Under the pieces are notes generated by a model. The model was not told the DNA's origin. It worked only from the letters and a program-made list of their open reading frames with translations, and did not search any database. The position numbers and the translations under genes are program-made. 61,176 bases of DNA from Alphaproteobacteria bacterium (GTDB lineage: Bacteria > Pseudomonadota > Alphaproteobacteria > Bin95). Positions within the stretch are counted from its first letter, which is position 1. Every line of letters starts with the position of its first letter. Of this stretch, positions 8,768-18,809 are shown in pieces. Location: the NCBI GenBank assembly GCA_022827685.1, contig JAJEIH010000024.1, forward strand, positions 1-61,176, written 5' to 3'.

Positions 8768-9300
8768 CCGCATCTCCGCTTTTTCGGAGGCAGACAACGC
8801 CGGCGTTCGCCTCCGCCCGGTCTCGGCCGGCATTGGCGATGAAGCGCAGGAACCCGGACAGGGCCATGACGGCGCAGCCCTGACGGGGCTTCAGCGGCAT
8901 GTCCGCATCCGACAGCCTGCCCGGCAGCTTGCCAGGGACACCCGGTATGGCGGCAGGCGGGCGGGACGCCGCCCTGTAAAGCCTTCGACACTGCCGAAGA
9001 AGGCCTTCGCGCCCCGGCCCATCACGGTCCACCAGCGTAACGTCCAATCCCTACTCCTTACAGATAGAGTGCGCAGCCGATGTTGACCCTGCCGGCCCCG
9101 ACCGCCGCGACGGGCAGTTCGCTGTCCCTATTTTCGGCTCCGGTCTCGCGCGGGTGAAGCAAGCGTCGCATATTGCGCTGGCACAACCAACGCGGATTGG
9201 CGGGCGGATGAACGGCGCACTTGATCCAGTACCGGTGTCATGCGCGGACTGCGGTGCCATGCGCAAGGCATCCCGAAAAATCGGCGGCAGGGGCGAGAAG
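8768..9300. other. Intergenic stretch without recognisable genes
   Basis: Open frames here on the minus strand (up to about 100 codons) have no recognisable domain or ribosome binding site. I see no RNA gene and no strong terminator. Confidence 0.5.
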
Positions 9301-11628
9301 ATGACCGATTCGAAGACGCGTTCCATCAGGAGGGTCTGGTCGATCGGTCCGCTGCTTGCCGCCTTCATGATCATGACATTGCAGGCACCTGCGCAGACGG
9401 TCCCGGCTTCGGGAGCCGGCGTTGCTGCAAAGGAAGCCAAATCCGCGACAATGGTGCCGGCGTTGCCGGAATCGCTCACGCGCCGGACCATCCGCGACGT
9501 CCTGTCGGGTCTGAACGACGCCCAGGCCCGGGAACTGCTGATCCGGGAACTCGACCGCAGGGCCGCAATGCAAGAGGAAGCGCGAGCCGCAGGCGACCGG
9601 CCGCTTGTCAGGGTGTTGAATGAATGGGCCGCTGCGCTGAGCCTCAGTTGGGCGTCTGCCGTCGAGGGTACGCCCGCATTGCCTGGAGTCGCCATAGCGG
9701 CCTTCGAAGGATTCCAGGCCCGCCGGGGCGATGCCGGTCTTTGGCGCCTCTCCGGCACGGTCCTGCTCTGCCTTCTGGCCGGTGCAGCGACCGCCCTGGG
9801 TATCCGTCGCCTGATACGCAGATGGGAAAACCGGCTGTATGGCCTGCGCCCGGCCGGCCTTCGCTCGCAGGTCGGCATCATCGCCGCGCGCTTTCTGGTT
9901 CAGGCCCTGCGGCTTATCGCATTCCTGGTGGCAGCCCAGGCTGTCGATGGGATCGTCAACCGTTCCGCGCCCGCGGATAGCACGGTGGCCGGGTTCGTGA
10001 TCGGAACGCTGGGCTGGGCCTGGTTTGCAATAATGGCGGCGCGGTTCGTCCTGTCGCCGGCGCGCGCCCATCTGCGGTTGACCGCGATCGATGACGAGAC
10101 TGCGTGGCTTCTGACCTGGAGCATCGGATTGATCTTCGGGTGGTCCGCTTTTTCTGCCGGGCTGCTGCAACTGGTGAACGAGTTCGGCAGCGTGCCCGGA
10201 GACGGGTCTCTCGGTTTCTGGCTTTCCGCAATCTACCACGGCCTCATCGCGCTGACGCTGTGGCGGGCCCGGACGGGTATCGTCCGGATGGTTCTCGGCC
10301 GTGGAGACAGCGGTCTTGCCTGGCGGCGATTCGCTTCGGCCTGGCCGATGATCGCGATTGCGCTGATCCTGCTTCAGTGGTTGATCGTGGAGCTGTTTGC
10401 GGCCACCGGCAACCTCGATGAGCTTTCGGTAACGGCGCTGAACGTTTCGACGGCAATCCTTCTGGCGCTGCCGCTGATCGAGTTGGCCATTGGCCGGCTC
10501 GTAGAGGCGGTCTGGCCCGAAGATACGGAACAGGAACCGTCGCTGCGCGCCGCCCACAAGGAGACGCAGAGCGGCCTCGTGCGCTGCGCGCGGATTGTCG
10601 TGGTCGTTGCGGCGCTGCTTTTCCTCACCCGCCTGTGGGGGCTCGATCTGCGCGATCTGGCCTCACAGGGAGTCGGGGCGCAGTTCGCCGGTGCCATGAT
10701 CGAAGTGCTCGTAATCGGGCTGATCGCTTACGGTCTTTGGGAACTGCTTGAAATCATGGCCGACCGCCAGGTCGCGATAGAGCGCGCGACTTTGGGAATC
10801 GGAGACGAGGCCGAGGAACCGATGGAGGGCGAGGGCGGCCGGGGCGGCACCCGCCTCGGCACAGTCATGCCGCTTCTCCGCCGCACCGGCCAGGCGATCA
10901 TAGCGGGGCTGGCGTTGCTTGCCATACTCGGACAGGTCGGCGTCAACGTGACCCCCCTGCTGGCCGGCGCCGGTGTCATTGGCCTGGCGGTCGGCTTCGG
11001 TGCCCAGGCTCTCGTCAGGGATATTCTCTCGGGCGTGTTTTTCCTCATCGACGATGCCTTTCGCCAAGGCGAGTATATCGACATCGGCTCGGTCAAGGGC
11101 ACGGTAGAGAAGATATCAATCCGTTCGATGCAGCTACGCCACCAGAACGGCCCGCTGAATACCATTCCCTTCGGCGAAATCAGGCATCTGACCAACTACT
11201 CGCGCGACTGGGTGCTGATGAAGCTGCCGTTGCGTGTGACCTACGACACCGATGTGGAGAAGGTGCGCAAGTCGATCAAGAAGCTGGGCCAGGAGCTCAT
11301 GCAGGATCCGGAACTCGGTCCGAAGTTTCTGCAACCGCTGAAGTCCCAGGGCGTTATCCAGATGGAAGATTCCGCCATGATTATCCGGGTCAAGTTCATG
11401 ACCCGGCCGGGAGACCAGTGGATCTTACGAAACAGGGTTTTCGCGCGCATCCGCGAATTGTTCGAGCTTGAGGGCATCAAATTTGCCCATCGCGAAGTCA
11501 CGGTGCGTATTGCCGATCCGGGTACCGCTCCATCATTGAGCGGTGCCGGGAATGAGGCGGCAGCGGCGGCGGCAGCGGCGCGTGTCGCTGTTGAATCCGA
11601 TGAAGCCGGCACGGAGCACAGGCGTTGA
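9301..11628 (+). CDS. Large MscS-family mechanosensitive channel
   Basis: The product (775 residues) is a membrane channel that probably opens under hypo-osmotic tension. It starts with a signal-like segment (residues 13-31), followed by a roughly 100-residue periplasmic part and about ten membrane helices. The conserved MscS core begins around residue 540. The pore helix region is LLAGAGVIGLAVGFGAQALV, followed by SGVFFLIDDAFRQGEYIDIG and the beta domain with NTIPFGEIRHLTNYSRDW. It is longer than classic MscS (about 286 residues), like the MscK/YbiO-type channels. The frame is open from 9154, but the ATG at 9301, after a purine-rich stretch, gives a normal signal peptide. The C-terminus is alanine-rich. 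It stands as a single gene. Confidence 0.88.
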   Translation: MTDSKTRSIRRVWSIGPLLAAFMIMTLQAPAQTVPASGAGVAAKEAKSATMVPALPESLTRRTIRDVLSGLNDAQARELLIRELDRRAAMQEEARAAGDRPLVRVLNEWAAALSLSWASAVEGTPALPGVAIAAFEGFQARRGDAGLWRLSGTVLLCLLAGAATALGIRRLIRRWENRLYGLRPAGLRSQVGIIAARFLVQALRLIAFLVAAQAVDGIVNRSAPADSTVAGFVIGTLGWAWFAIMAARFVLSPARAHLRLTAIDDETAWLLTWSIGLIFGWSAFSAGLLQLVNEFGSVPGDGSLGFWLSAIYHGLIALTLWRARTGIVRMVLGRGDSGLAWRRFASAWPMIAIALILLQWLIVELFAATGNLDELSVTALNVSTAILLALPLIELAIGRLVEAVWPEDTEQEPSLRAAHKETQSGLVRCARIVVVVAALLFLTRLWGLDLRDLASQGVGAQFAGAMIEVLVIGLIAYGLWELLEIMADRQVAIERATLGIGDEAEEPMEGEGGRGGTRLGTVMPLLRRTGQAIIAGLALLAILGQVGVNVTPLLAGAGVIGLAVGFGAQALVRDILSGVFFLIDDAFRQGEYIDIGSVKGTVEKISIRSMQLRHQNGPLNTIPFGEIRHLTNYSRDWVLMKLPLRVTYDTDVEKVRKSIKKLGQELMQDPELGPKFLQPLKSQGVIQMEDSAMIIRVKFMTRPGDQWILRNRVFARIRELFELEGIKFAHREVTVRIADPGTAPSLSGAGNEAAAAAAAARVAVESDEAGTEHRR

Positions 11629-11960
11629 CGGTCGTTTCCCGACCGCACCCGCGGAAGCGCGCCCAGCCGTGCATATCAGCGCATACGCATGGACGAGGCG
11701 CGAAGACCGGAACTGCCGGCCACCTGCGGGATTCACCGACATAGCCCTTCGTACCCCGCCAGGTGTAGTCGTAGCCGTCTGGATGAGCTGGCATGCGGCT
11801 TCCCGAATGCTCCGGCTGATGAATACAGCAAGCGGAGGTTCGGGATTCCCTCGGGCTGCAAATGACAATGGGGCCAGCAAGGCCCGGCCATTCCTGACCC
11901 TACGACCTCAGAGACACAGACCGCATTTCGGAGCAGAGCGGCATGGCCGCGTCTCTGCGG
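11629..11960. other. Intergenic stretch without recognisable genes
   Basis: This 330-base gap lies between convergent genes (channel and TRAP operon). I found no supported gene, RNA or clear terminator in it. Confidence 0.45.
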
Positions 11961-13508
11961 CTACTTCCCGTACACATATTCCGGCAGCCACAACACGATC
12001 TGGGGGAAAGTCATGATCAAGGCAAGACCGGCCAACTGGATCACCATGAACTGCATCATGCCGATATAGATGTCCTTCAGGTCCCATTCGGGCACCACGC
12101 CCTTGAGGAAATAGGCCGACAGGGCGACAGGCGGCGATAGCCAGGCTGTCTGGAGGTTCACCGCCACCAGGATGCCGAACCAGGTCAGATTGATTTCCAT
12201 CTTGTCCAGCAGCGGAATCAGGATTGGGACAATGATCAGAACGATTGGTACCCATTCCAGCGGCCAGCCGAGGATAAAGATCAGCGCCATGATGACGATC
12301 AGCACCTCGATCTGGGACAGCTCGAGCGCCAGCAGGGCATTGGTCAACATGGTGGGTGTGCCAAGCCGGGAAAAGACAGCGCCGAAGAAGTTGGATGCCG
12401 CCACCAGAAAGAGGATCAGCACCGAGATTTCCAAGGTCTTGACCAGGGCCTCCTGGAACCGCGCCAGGTTCATTCTCCGATAGGCAATGGTCATCAACAG
12501 CGCCCCGAAGGCGCCGCAGGCTGCGCCCTCCGTCGGGGTCGCCCAGCCGAGCAGGATCGAGCCGAGAGCGAACGCCACCAGCAAGGCCGGGGGCACCAGG
12601 CCCAGATAGAACTCGGTCCACACTTCGCTGACATAAAAGCCGAGCGGCCGGTTGGTCAGCAGCCATCGGTGCGCCCGCTTCAGGGCGAAGAACACGGCCC
12701 CGTATGCCAGGAGATAGAGCACCAGCACCAGCAGCCTGAGCAGCAGTCCCTGTACGGCCAACGCCGTCGAGACGCCGTGAACGACGACTGTGACGACGGC
12801 GAACAGGACCGCCGGGACGACGATGGCGGCTATGAACTCCAGCCACATACGGCCTGAGGTCTGCGGGCGTTCGTCCTCCGGCAGCGGCGGTCCGAGCGCC
12901 GGATTCACCCAGCACCGGATCAAGGAATAGGCGGTGTACAGGCAGGCAAGCATAACTCCGGGAACGATCGCAGCGGCGAACAGGTCGGTGACCGGCACCT
13001 CAAGCACCGGCCCCATGACCACCAGCATGATCGACGGTGGAATCAGGATTCCCAATGTGCCGCCGGCAGTGATGGTGCCGGCCGCAAGTTTCACATCGTA
13101 GTTGGACCGGTTCATGGTCTTGGCCGCCATGATGCCGAGAATAGTCACCGACGCCCCGACGATGCCGGTAGCGGCCGCGAAGATTGTGGAGACGAACAAC
13201 ACCGCAATGTAAAGGGAGCCGCGGGTGCGCGAGAGCATGAGCTGCACTGCACGGAACAGGCGTTCCATGAGCCCGGCCTGCTCCATGAGGATGCCCATGA
13301 AAACGAACAACGGCACCGCCGCCAGCGTCTGCTCCAGCATCACATTGTTGAATTGCAACGTCATGAGATAGACGACGAGCTTGGGTCCGAACCCCCAGGA
13401 TCCGAACGCCAGCCCCAGGAAGATGAGGGTAAAGGAGATCGGGAAGCCGACGAAGATCGCCAGCAGCATCACGGCGATCATGATGAATCCGATGACCTCC
13501 GGGCTCAT
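11961..13508 (-). CDS. dctM: TRAP transporter large permease subunit (DctM family)
   Basis: This 515-residue membrane protein is the transport subunit of a tripartite ATP-independent periplasmic transporter, which imports organic acids using an ion gradient. The N-terminal FPISFTLIFLGLAFGSWGFG, the segment LAAVPLFVFMGILMEQAG and the block GTLGILIPPSIMLVVMG are typical of DctM. So is the C-terminal LTWFGILVAVNLQTAWLSPP. A long internal loop with extra helices (about residues 210-300) makes it larger than the usual 425 residues. Such enlarged permeases are known in the family. It starts one base after the small-subunit stop codon, so the two are co-translated. Confidence 0.93.
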   Translation of the reverse strand: MSPEVIGFIMIAVMLLAIFVGFPISFTLIFLGLAFGSWGFGPKLVVYLMTLQFNNVMLEQTLAAVPLFVFMGILMEQAGLMERLFRAVQLMLSRTRGSLYIAVLFVSTIFAAATGIVGASVTILGIMAAKTMNRSNYDVKLAAGTITAGGTLGILIPPSIMLVVMGPVLEVPVTDLFAAAIVPGVMLACLYTAYSLIRCWVNPALGPPLPEDERPQTSGRMWLEFIAAIVVPAVLFAVVTVVVHGVSTALAVQGLLLRLLVLVLYLLAYGAVFFALKRAHRWLLTNRPLGFYVSEVWTEFYLGLVPPALLVAFALGSILLGWATPTEGAACGAFGALLMTIAYRRMNLARFQEALVKTLEISVLILFLVAASNFFGAVFSRLGTPTMLTNALLALELSQIEVLIVIMALIFILGWPLEWVPIVLIIVPILIPLLDKMEINLTWFGILVAVNLQTAWLSPPVALSAYFLKGVVPEWDLKDIYIGMMQFMVIQLAGLALIMTFPQIVLWLPEYVYGK

Positions 13509-13509
13509 G

Positions 13510-14115
13510 CTACGGCCACCGGTTGTTCTTCATCGTGTAGATGCACTTCAGCAATTCCGAGATCCCCTGGACGATCAGCAGCGCGGCACCGACGGGCATG
13601 GCGGCGCGAACCGGCGCCACCGGCGCCATGAATGCGGTGTCCATGACAAGTTCCCAGCGAATCCAGGCCTTCTCGGCGTAGCCAAAAGAGATGAACAGGA
13701 AGAAGATCATCGCGGGAAAGAACAGGGCCACATAAAGCATCGCGTCGACCGCTGCCTGCCGGCGCGGCGCCCAGTTCCGGTAGAGGAAGTCCGCCCGGAT
13801 GTGGACGCCGCGCATCAGGGCGTAGCCGGCGCCGATCATGAACAGCGCCCCGTTCAGCATCCGGCTTATGTCGTACGCCCACATCGTGGGCGCAACGAAG
13901 AGCTTGCGGGCCACCACCTCCCACACCATGGCCAGCATGAGCGGGACCAGCAGCCAGCAGAAGACGCGCCCGCTCCAGAGGCTGAACATGTCGAGCCAGG
14001 TAACAGCTGCACGCATCCAGCCGGCCATATCGTCCGGCAAGTCCCCCGGCGCGCGGTTTCGCCGCTCGGCGATCAACTCGTCGGTGATGTCCAGCTCTTC
14101 GGGTGCGTCGGACAC
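13510..14115 (-). CDS. dctQ: TRAP transporter small permease subunit (DctQ family)
   Basis: The protein (201 residues, GTG start) has four hydrophobic helices beginning near residue 48. It carries the DctQ signature around VVARKLFVAPTMWAYDISRM, where the small subunit meets the large one. It assists DctM in moving substrate released by the periplasmic binding protein. A hydrophilic N-terminal extension of about 45 residues precedes the first helix. Order and spacing place it in one operon with the binding-protein gene upstream (193-bp gap) and dctM immediately downstream. Confidence 0.9.
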   Translation of the reverse strand: MSDAPEELDITDELIAERRNRAPGDLPDDMAGWMRAAVTWLDMFSLWSGRVFCWLLVPLMLAMVWEVVARKLFVAPTMWAYDISRMLNGALFMIGAGYALMRGVHIRADFLYRNWAPRRQAAVDAMLYVALFFPAMIFFLFISFGYAEKAWIRWELVMDTAFMAPVAPVRAAMPVGAALLIVQGISELLKCIYTMKNNRWP

Positions 14116-14308
14116 CGCTGGCGTTCTCCCTCGCTGGCGATCAAAAAGGCTTTCCGCGTCCGCATTAACGCAGCCGAAGGTTCAAACCGCCCGCTCTTCC
14201 TGCGCCGGGCCTGCCAGCCCCCGGACGCCTGGCGAGAGTGCCGGTTGTGCGGCGAAGACGGCGCTCCGCCGCACAACCGAGTGCTCTGTAACCAAGCCCG
14301 TACGCGCG

Positions 14309-15415
14309 CTACTGAAGCGACTTGGCGAACGCCTGCCCCAGGTTCGCATTCGAGGTCTGGGCGCCGGCCCAGAAGGGCACCGCAATCTCTGCAAACGCCC
14401 GCTGGGAATCCCAGACGGTCTTGAAAAAGGCGTTCTCCGCCGCGTTCTTCTCCAGCGACGCCTTGGCGGCGTTCATGTACTCGCTGAAATAGTCCGTGGG
14501 CGTGTCGTGGAGTTGAACGCCGTGATTCTCGGTCAGATCCTTGAGCGCCTTGCCGTTCTCATAGATGCGATACGCCAGGGCCTTGGTGAGCGAAGCGTTC
14601 GCCGCGACCTCAATGGCCTTCTTCTGGTGATCGGTAAGCGAGTTGTAGACATCGCCGTTTATGTAGAGGTCCGCGTTGACGACCACTTGGTGAAGGCCCT
14701 GCAGGTAGTAGTGCTTCAGCACCTTCTGGAACCCGAACACGCTATCCGGCTTCGGGCAGCACCACTCGGCCGCGTCGATGGTGCCTTTCTCGAGCGCCGG
14801 GAGAATGTCGCCACCGCCCATCGCTACAGCCGCGACCCCGATGTCATTGTAGGTCTGCCCGGGAATTCCGGGTGGGGTACGGAACCGGTACTTGCGGAAA
14901 TCGTCCATTGACTCGATCGGCTCCTTGAACCAGCCGAGAGCCTCCGGTCCGACCGGCTGGAGCATGAAGCCCTTGACGTTGACGCCCATCTCATTCCAGA
15001 GTTGGTCGTAGAGTTCCTTGCCGCCGCCGTAAAGGAACCACGACATGAAGGCGATGTTGTCGATGCCGACGCCGGCGCCTGCCACCGGCGACCCGAACAG
15101 CATCGCTGCGGGATGTTTGCCCGACCAGTAATGGGTCCATGCGAACCCGCCCTCGACGAGTCCGGCATCGACCGCGTCCAGCGTCTCCTTTACGCCCACA
15201 ACCGCACCGGCCGGCAATATCTCGATGACGACCTCGCCATTGGTCAGATCGCTCACATCCTGAGCGAACTCCTTGAGCATGTGTACTTCGTCCGCCTTGG
15301 AAGGGATCACAGACTGGACACGGATTTTCGTCTCGGCGAATGCCGCCGAGGAGGCGATTACCGCCGCGGCCGTCAGCCCTGCAATTCCTGTCGACCTTAG
15401 GGTTGGCTTGCGCAT
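14309..15415 (-). CDS. dctP: TRAP transporter periplasmic substrate-binding protein (DctP family)
   Basis: The 368-residue product has a signal peptide ending at AFAETK and the DctP fold. Visible blocks include EFAQDVSDLTNGEVVIEILP early on, YRFRTPPGIPGQTYNDIGVAAVAMGGGDILPALEKGTIDAAEW centrally (split here for reading: the arginine-containing YRFRTPPG contacts the carboxylate) and WCCPKPDSVFGFQ. It captures an organic acid in the periplasm and delivers it to DctQM. The EWCC variant matches the subgroup usually assigned to 2-oxo-acid or related monocarboxylates, but the ligand cannot be fixed from sequence. Confidence 0.9.
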   Translation of the reverse strand: MRKPTLRSTGIAGLTAAAVIASSAAFAETKIRVQSVIPSKADEVHMLKEFAQDVSDLTNGEVVIEILPAGAVVGVKETLDAVDAGLVEGGFAWTHYWSGKHPAAMLFGSPVAGAGVGIDNIAFMSWFLYGGGKELYDQLWNEMGVNVKGFMLQPVGPEALGWFKEPIESMDDFRKYRFRTPPGIPGQTYNDIGVAAVAMGGGDILPALEKGTIDAAEWCCPKPDSVFGFQKVLKHYYLQGLHQVVVNADLYINGDVYNSLTDHQKKAIEVAANASLTKALAYRIYENGKALKDLTENHGVQLHDTPTDYFSEYMNAAKASLEKNAAENAFFKTVWDSQRAFAEIAVPFWAGAQTSNANLGQAFAKSLQ

Positions 15416-15757
15416 TGTCTCAACTCCCGCTGTGGTTGGAACAATCCAGGGACATACGAAGCGACCATGGACAGCTGCAAAGTTTGCTCTGGATACGACC
15501 GGACGGAGTTGCAGCGCCGATTTTCCATGAAACGTCCCGTTATTCCGTTCCCCGCATGCTCGTCTTCCGGCCCAGAGGCGCGGAAACGACAGGGAGTTTG
15601 GATGCAGGGGGAGTTCGGCGCAAGCAGGAATCGAACCCCCGGATCGGCGATCTGTGAGGTGGGTGGAAGGTCGTGAGGGTCATAACCTGCAATGATCTGG
15701 CTAAAGGGCGGCGGTGTCGATGACTGGAATGCGTCCGGACGGTTCGCCCGGACCGGC
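15416..15757. other. Intergenic stretch with a tRNA-like fragment only
   Basis: This gap separates the TRAP operon from the RND operon. A segment near 15617-15640 resembles a tRNA T-arm on the minus strand (GGTTCGATTCC), but no acceptor or anticodon arm can be folded around it. No coding gene is supported. Confidence 0.4.
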
Positions 15758-18700
15758 TCAGGCCGCCGGGGGCCCGGTCGCGACACGTTGCCGTTCATCC
15801 CGCGCAAACAACACAAAATAGAGCACAGGGGCCGCCACCAGCGTAAGGAGGGACGCGAAGGCAAGGCCGCTCATGATCGTCACCGCCATCGACACGAAGA
15901 AAGCGTCGGTCAGCAGCGGCACCATGCCGAGGATCGTGGTCGCCGTCGCCAGGACCACGGGGCGCAGCCGCGATGTGCATGCCGTCTCGATCGCCTCGTT
16001 CAGTGCTTTGCCCTCACGGCGGACAAGGTCGATTTCCTCGACCAGAACAATGCCGTTCTTGATCAGCATCCCGGAGAGGCTGAGCAACCCGAGCAGAGCA
16101 GTGAAGGTAAAGGGCAGGCCGGTTCCGAGAAGCCCGATGACAACGCCGTTGACCGCCATCGGAACCAGCAGCCAGATGATGAGCGGCTGGCGCAGGGCAT
16201 TGAACAGGAGGATCGAGATCAGCACCATGACGATGAAGCTCACGGGCAACTGCCCCGCAAGACTGGATCTCGCATTGCCCGAGGCTTCGAACTCCCCGCC
16301 CCATGCCATCCGGTAGCCCGGGGGCAACGGTATGTCCTCGACCGGTTTACGGATCGCGGCGTGAACTTCGGTGGCGGTCCTGCCGCGCGGGATGTCGGCC
16401 GACACCGTCAGGGTCGGCAGACGGTCGCGGCGGTGAACCAGTGTATCCTGCGCCTTCCAGGCAAAGCCGCCGATCGCCTGTTCGATCGGGATGAAGGCCC
16501 CAACCGTGGCCGAATAGACCATTTGGTCGCTCAGCCCGAGCCCGGAATCCCGGGGCAAACGCACCGTGATCGGGATCAGCCGCTCGCCTTCCCGATACAC
16601 CCCGGCGCGGATGCCGTCGGTTGCGAACTTCAATGTCGAGGCAATGTCCTCGCGCGCAACTCCGGCGGCCTGCGCCCGGTCGGCGGCATAGACGGGCGAG
16701 ATGACCAGTTCCCGTTCGCGCCAGTTCGTCCGCAGGGTCTTCACGTCCGCCGAAGCGGCCGCCATCCGCGACATCGCCTCCTGCCCGAGCTTGCGAAGCA
16801 TCTTGGGATCGCTGCCGGAGAAGCGGACTTCGATCGGGTCGCCGCCTCCCGGACCGAAGACCAGACGACGGGTGCGGAGCTCGCCGTCGGGAAGGCTGTT
16901 GCGGGCGAAAGCTTCCAGGTCCGCCTGCAACGCCGGAATCCGGTCGAGGCTGCGGGTCCGGACGATCAGATGGCCGTAGCTCGGATTCGGCTTCCGGGCC
17001 GAATAGGTCAGGACAAAACGCGCGGCGCCCCGACCGACGAAGGTCGCAACGGACTCGACCTCCTCCCGCCCAGCCAGCCACGCCTCGACCCTTGCAAGGT
17101 CTTCGGACACGCGGGCGATGGCGGTTCCCTGCGGCAGCTTGTAATGAACGAAGAAGACCGGCGTGTTCGAGTCCGGGAAAAACTGCTGCCTGAGTTGGGT
17201 AAATCCGAACATGGAGACCGCTGTCAGCGCGACCAGGACAGCGATTGCCGGCCAGCGCATTTTCAGCGCGCCGCGCAGGAGCGCGCCATAGGCCCGGAAC
17301 GGAAGGCTGCCGTAGGCGGCTTTCTCCGGTCCGCTGCCCCGCCTGAAAAAATAGTGCCCCAGCAACGGCGTGACGGTTACCGCAAGCACCCAGGAAAGCA
17401 GGAGGGAGATGCCGATCACGGCGAACAGGGAAAACAGGAACTCGCCGGTCGAGTCCGGACTGAGGCCGATCCCCGCGAACGCCATGATGCCGATGACGGT
17501 GGCGCCGAGGAGCGGGATCTGCGTTCTGGAAGCCGCCTCGTCGGCGGCGTCGCGCGAAGACCTGCCCCGCAGCATGGCGATCTGCATCCCCTCCGCGACC
17601 ACGATGGCGTTATCCACCAGCATCCCCATCGCGATAATCAGGCCGCCCAGAGAAATACGCTCCATCTCGATGGAGAAGACCATCATGAACAGAAGCGTGC
17701 CGGCGACCGTCAGCAGCAGCGTCGATCCGACGACCGCGCCCGCGCGCCATCCCATGAACAGGGCGAGCACGATCGTCACGATCCCGACGGACATCGCCAG
17801 ATTGACGAGAAAGCCGTTCGACGCTTCCTCGACAACCCGGTGCTGGCGGTAGATCGGATGCAATTCGACGCCTACCGGTATGTCCCGCTCAAGTCGTACA
17901 AGATGCCGCTCCACCCGCTTGCCGACGGCCACGATATTCTCGGTTGCGAGGCCGGCGACGCCGATCGTGAAGGCTTCGACGCCGTCGAAGCGCACGATCA
18001 GGCCGGGGTCGGATCGCCGGCCCCTGCTGACCTCGGCGAGATCGGCCAGGTTGATCGTTTCGCCGCCGACGCCGACGGCAAGGCCCGCGATCTCGGAGAC
18101 CGTGTCGGATCCCGCAGGCGCCGCGATCCGCGTGCTGTCGGTCGCCCCGGCATCGACCACGGAATTGGCGTTGGCTATCGCCCGGGCGATGACTTGCGGC
18201 GGGACGTTCAGATTGACGGCAAGGGCGAGCTTCGGTTCCACGAAAATCGCCTCTTCCGGAAGGCCCCCGATGCCGACATCGGCAACGCCCTCGACCGCAA
18301 GCAGTTCGCGCCGCAGAAAACTGGCCAGCCGGTGTTTCTCCGCATCGGTAAAGCCCTCGGCCGTGACCGCATAGAAGATGCCGAACACGTCGCCGAAGCG
18401 GTCATTGACCAGAGGGGCCCCGACCCCGGGCGGCAATCGCCGCGCGGCGTCGCCGAGCCTTGCCCGGAGCTTCGTCCAGATCGCCGGAAGTTCGGAGCCG
18501 TCGAACTCCGACTTGATATGCACCTCGATCAGCGAGACCCCGGGCCGGTTGACCGACGCAATCCGGTCGACCTCGCCCATCTTCTGAATGGCCGACTCCA
18601 GCGGTTCGGAGACTTCATCGGCCACCTGTTGCGCCGACGCCCCGGGATAACGGGTCTCCACAACCGCCTGCTTGATCGTGAAGGCCGGGTCCTCCAGCCG

Positions 18701-18799
18701 TCCGAGGGAAAGGAAGGCCCAGATGCCGCCGGCCAGGCAGACCAGAATGACAATCCAGGTCGGAAGCGGCCTTTCGATACTGCCGCGCGCGATCTTCAT
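15758..18799 (-). CDS. RND-family efflux pump, inner-membrane subunit
   Basis: The 1013-residue protein is an inner-membrane drug/proton antiporter of the AcrB/HAE-1 type. It has twelve expected helices and two large periplasmic loops. Visible marks are the N-terminal PTWIVILVCLAGGIWAF, RYPGASAQQVADEVSEPLE, the proton-relay aspartate in MGMLVDNAIVVAEG on helix 4 and the partner lysine in LSGMLIKNGIVLVEEID on helix 10. The final helix cluster TTILGMVPLLTDAFFVSMA is also present. Only one aspartate occupies the usual DD pair, as in many non-AcrB members. It lies ten bases after the periplasmic adaptor gene. No outer-membrane channel gene is adjacent. Confidence 0.93.
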   Translation of the reverse strand: MKIARGSIERPLPTWIVILVCLAGGIWAFLSLGRLEDPAFTIKQAVVETRYPGASAQQVADEVSEPLESAIQKMGEVDRIASVNRPGVSLIEVHIKSEFDGSELPAIWTKLRARLGDAARRLPPGVGAPLVNDRFGDVFGIFYAVTAEGFTDAEKHRLASFLRRELLAVEGVADVGIGGLPEEAIFVEPKLALAVNLNVPPQVIARAIANANSVVDAGATDSTRIAAPAGSDTVSEIAGLAVGVGGETINLADLAEVSRGRRSDPGLIVRFDGVEAFTIGVAGLATENIVAVGKRVERHLVRLERDIPVGVELHPIYRQHRVVEEASNGFLVNLAMSVGIVTIVLALFMGWRAGAVVGSTLLLTVAGTLLFMMVFSIEMERISLGGLIIAMGMLVDNAIVVAEGMQIAMLRGRSSRDAADEAASRTQIPLLGATVIGIMAFAGIGLSPDSTGEFLFSLFAVIGISLLLSWVLAVTVTPLLGHYFFRRGSGPEKAAYGSLPFRAYGALLRGALKMRWPAIAVLVALTAVSMFGFTQLRQQFFPDSNTPVFFVHYKLPQGTAIARVSEDLARVEAWLAGREEVESVATFVGRGAARFVLTYSARKPNPSYGHLIVRTRSLDRIPALQADLEAFARNSLPDGELRTRRLVFGPGGGDPIEVRFSGSDPKMLRKLGQEAMSRMAAASADVKTLRTNWRERELVISPVYAADRAQAAGVAREDIASTLKFATDGIRAGVYREGERLIPITVRLPRDSGLGLSDQMVYSATVGAFIPIEQAIGGFAWKAQDTLVHRRDRLPTLTVSADIPRGRTATEVHAAIRKPVEDIPLPPGYRMAWGGEFEASGNARSSLAGQLPVSFIVMVLISILLFNALRQPLIIWLLVPMAVNGVVIGLLGTGLPFTFTALLGLLSLSGMLIKNGIVLVEEIDLVRREGKALNEAIETACTSRLRPVVLATATTILGMVPLLTDAFFVSMAVTIMSGLAFASLLTLVAAPVLYFVLFARDERQRVATGPPAA

Positions 18800-18809
18800 G
18801 GCAAGGAAG

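Noticed and set aside
8774-8789. Terminator after the DUF3365 gene
   Set aside because: The stem is only five pairs and has no T-tract on its 3' side, so it was not listed as a feature.
8745-9047. About 100-codon open frame on the minus strand after the DUF3365 gene
   Set aside because: No recognisable domain, no ribosome binding site, and it overlaps the end of a real gene.
15617-15640. tRNA T-arm-like sequence on the minus strand
   Set aside because: Only GGTTCGATTCC with a poor stem is present; no matching acceptor or anticodon arm can be folded, so it is not called a tRNA or an att site.
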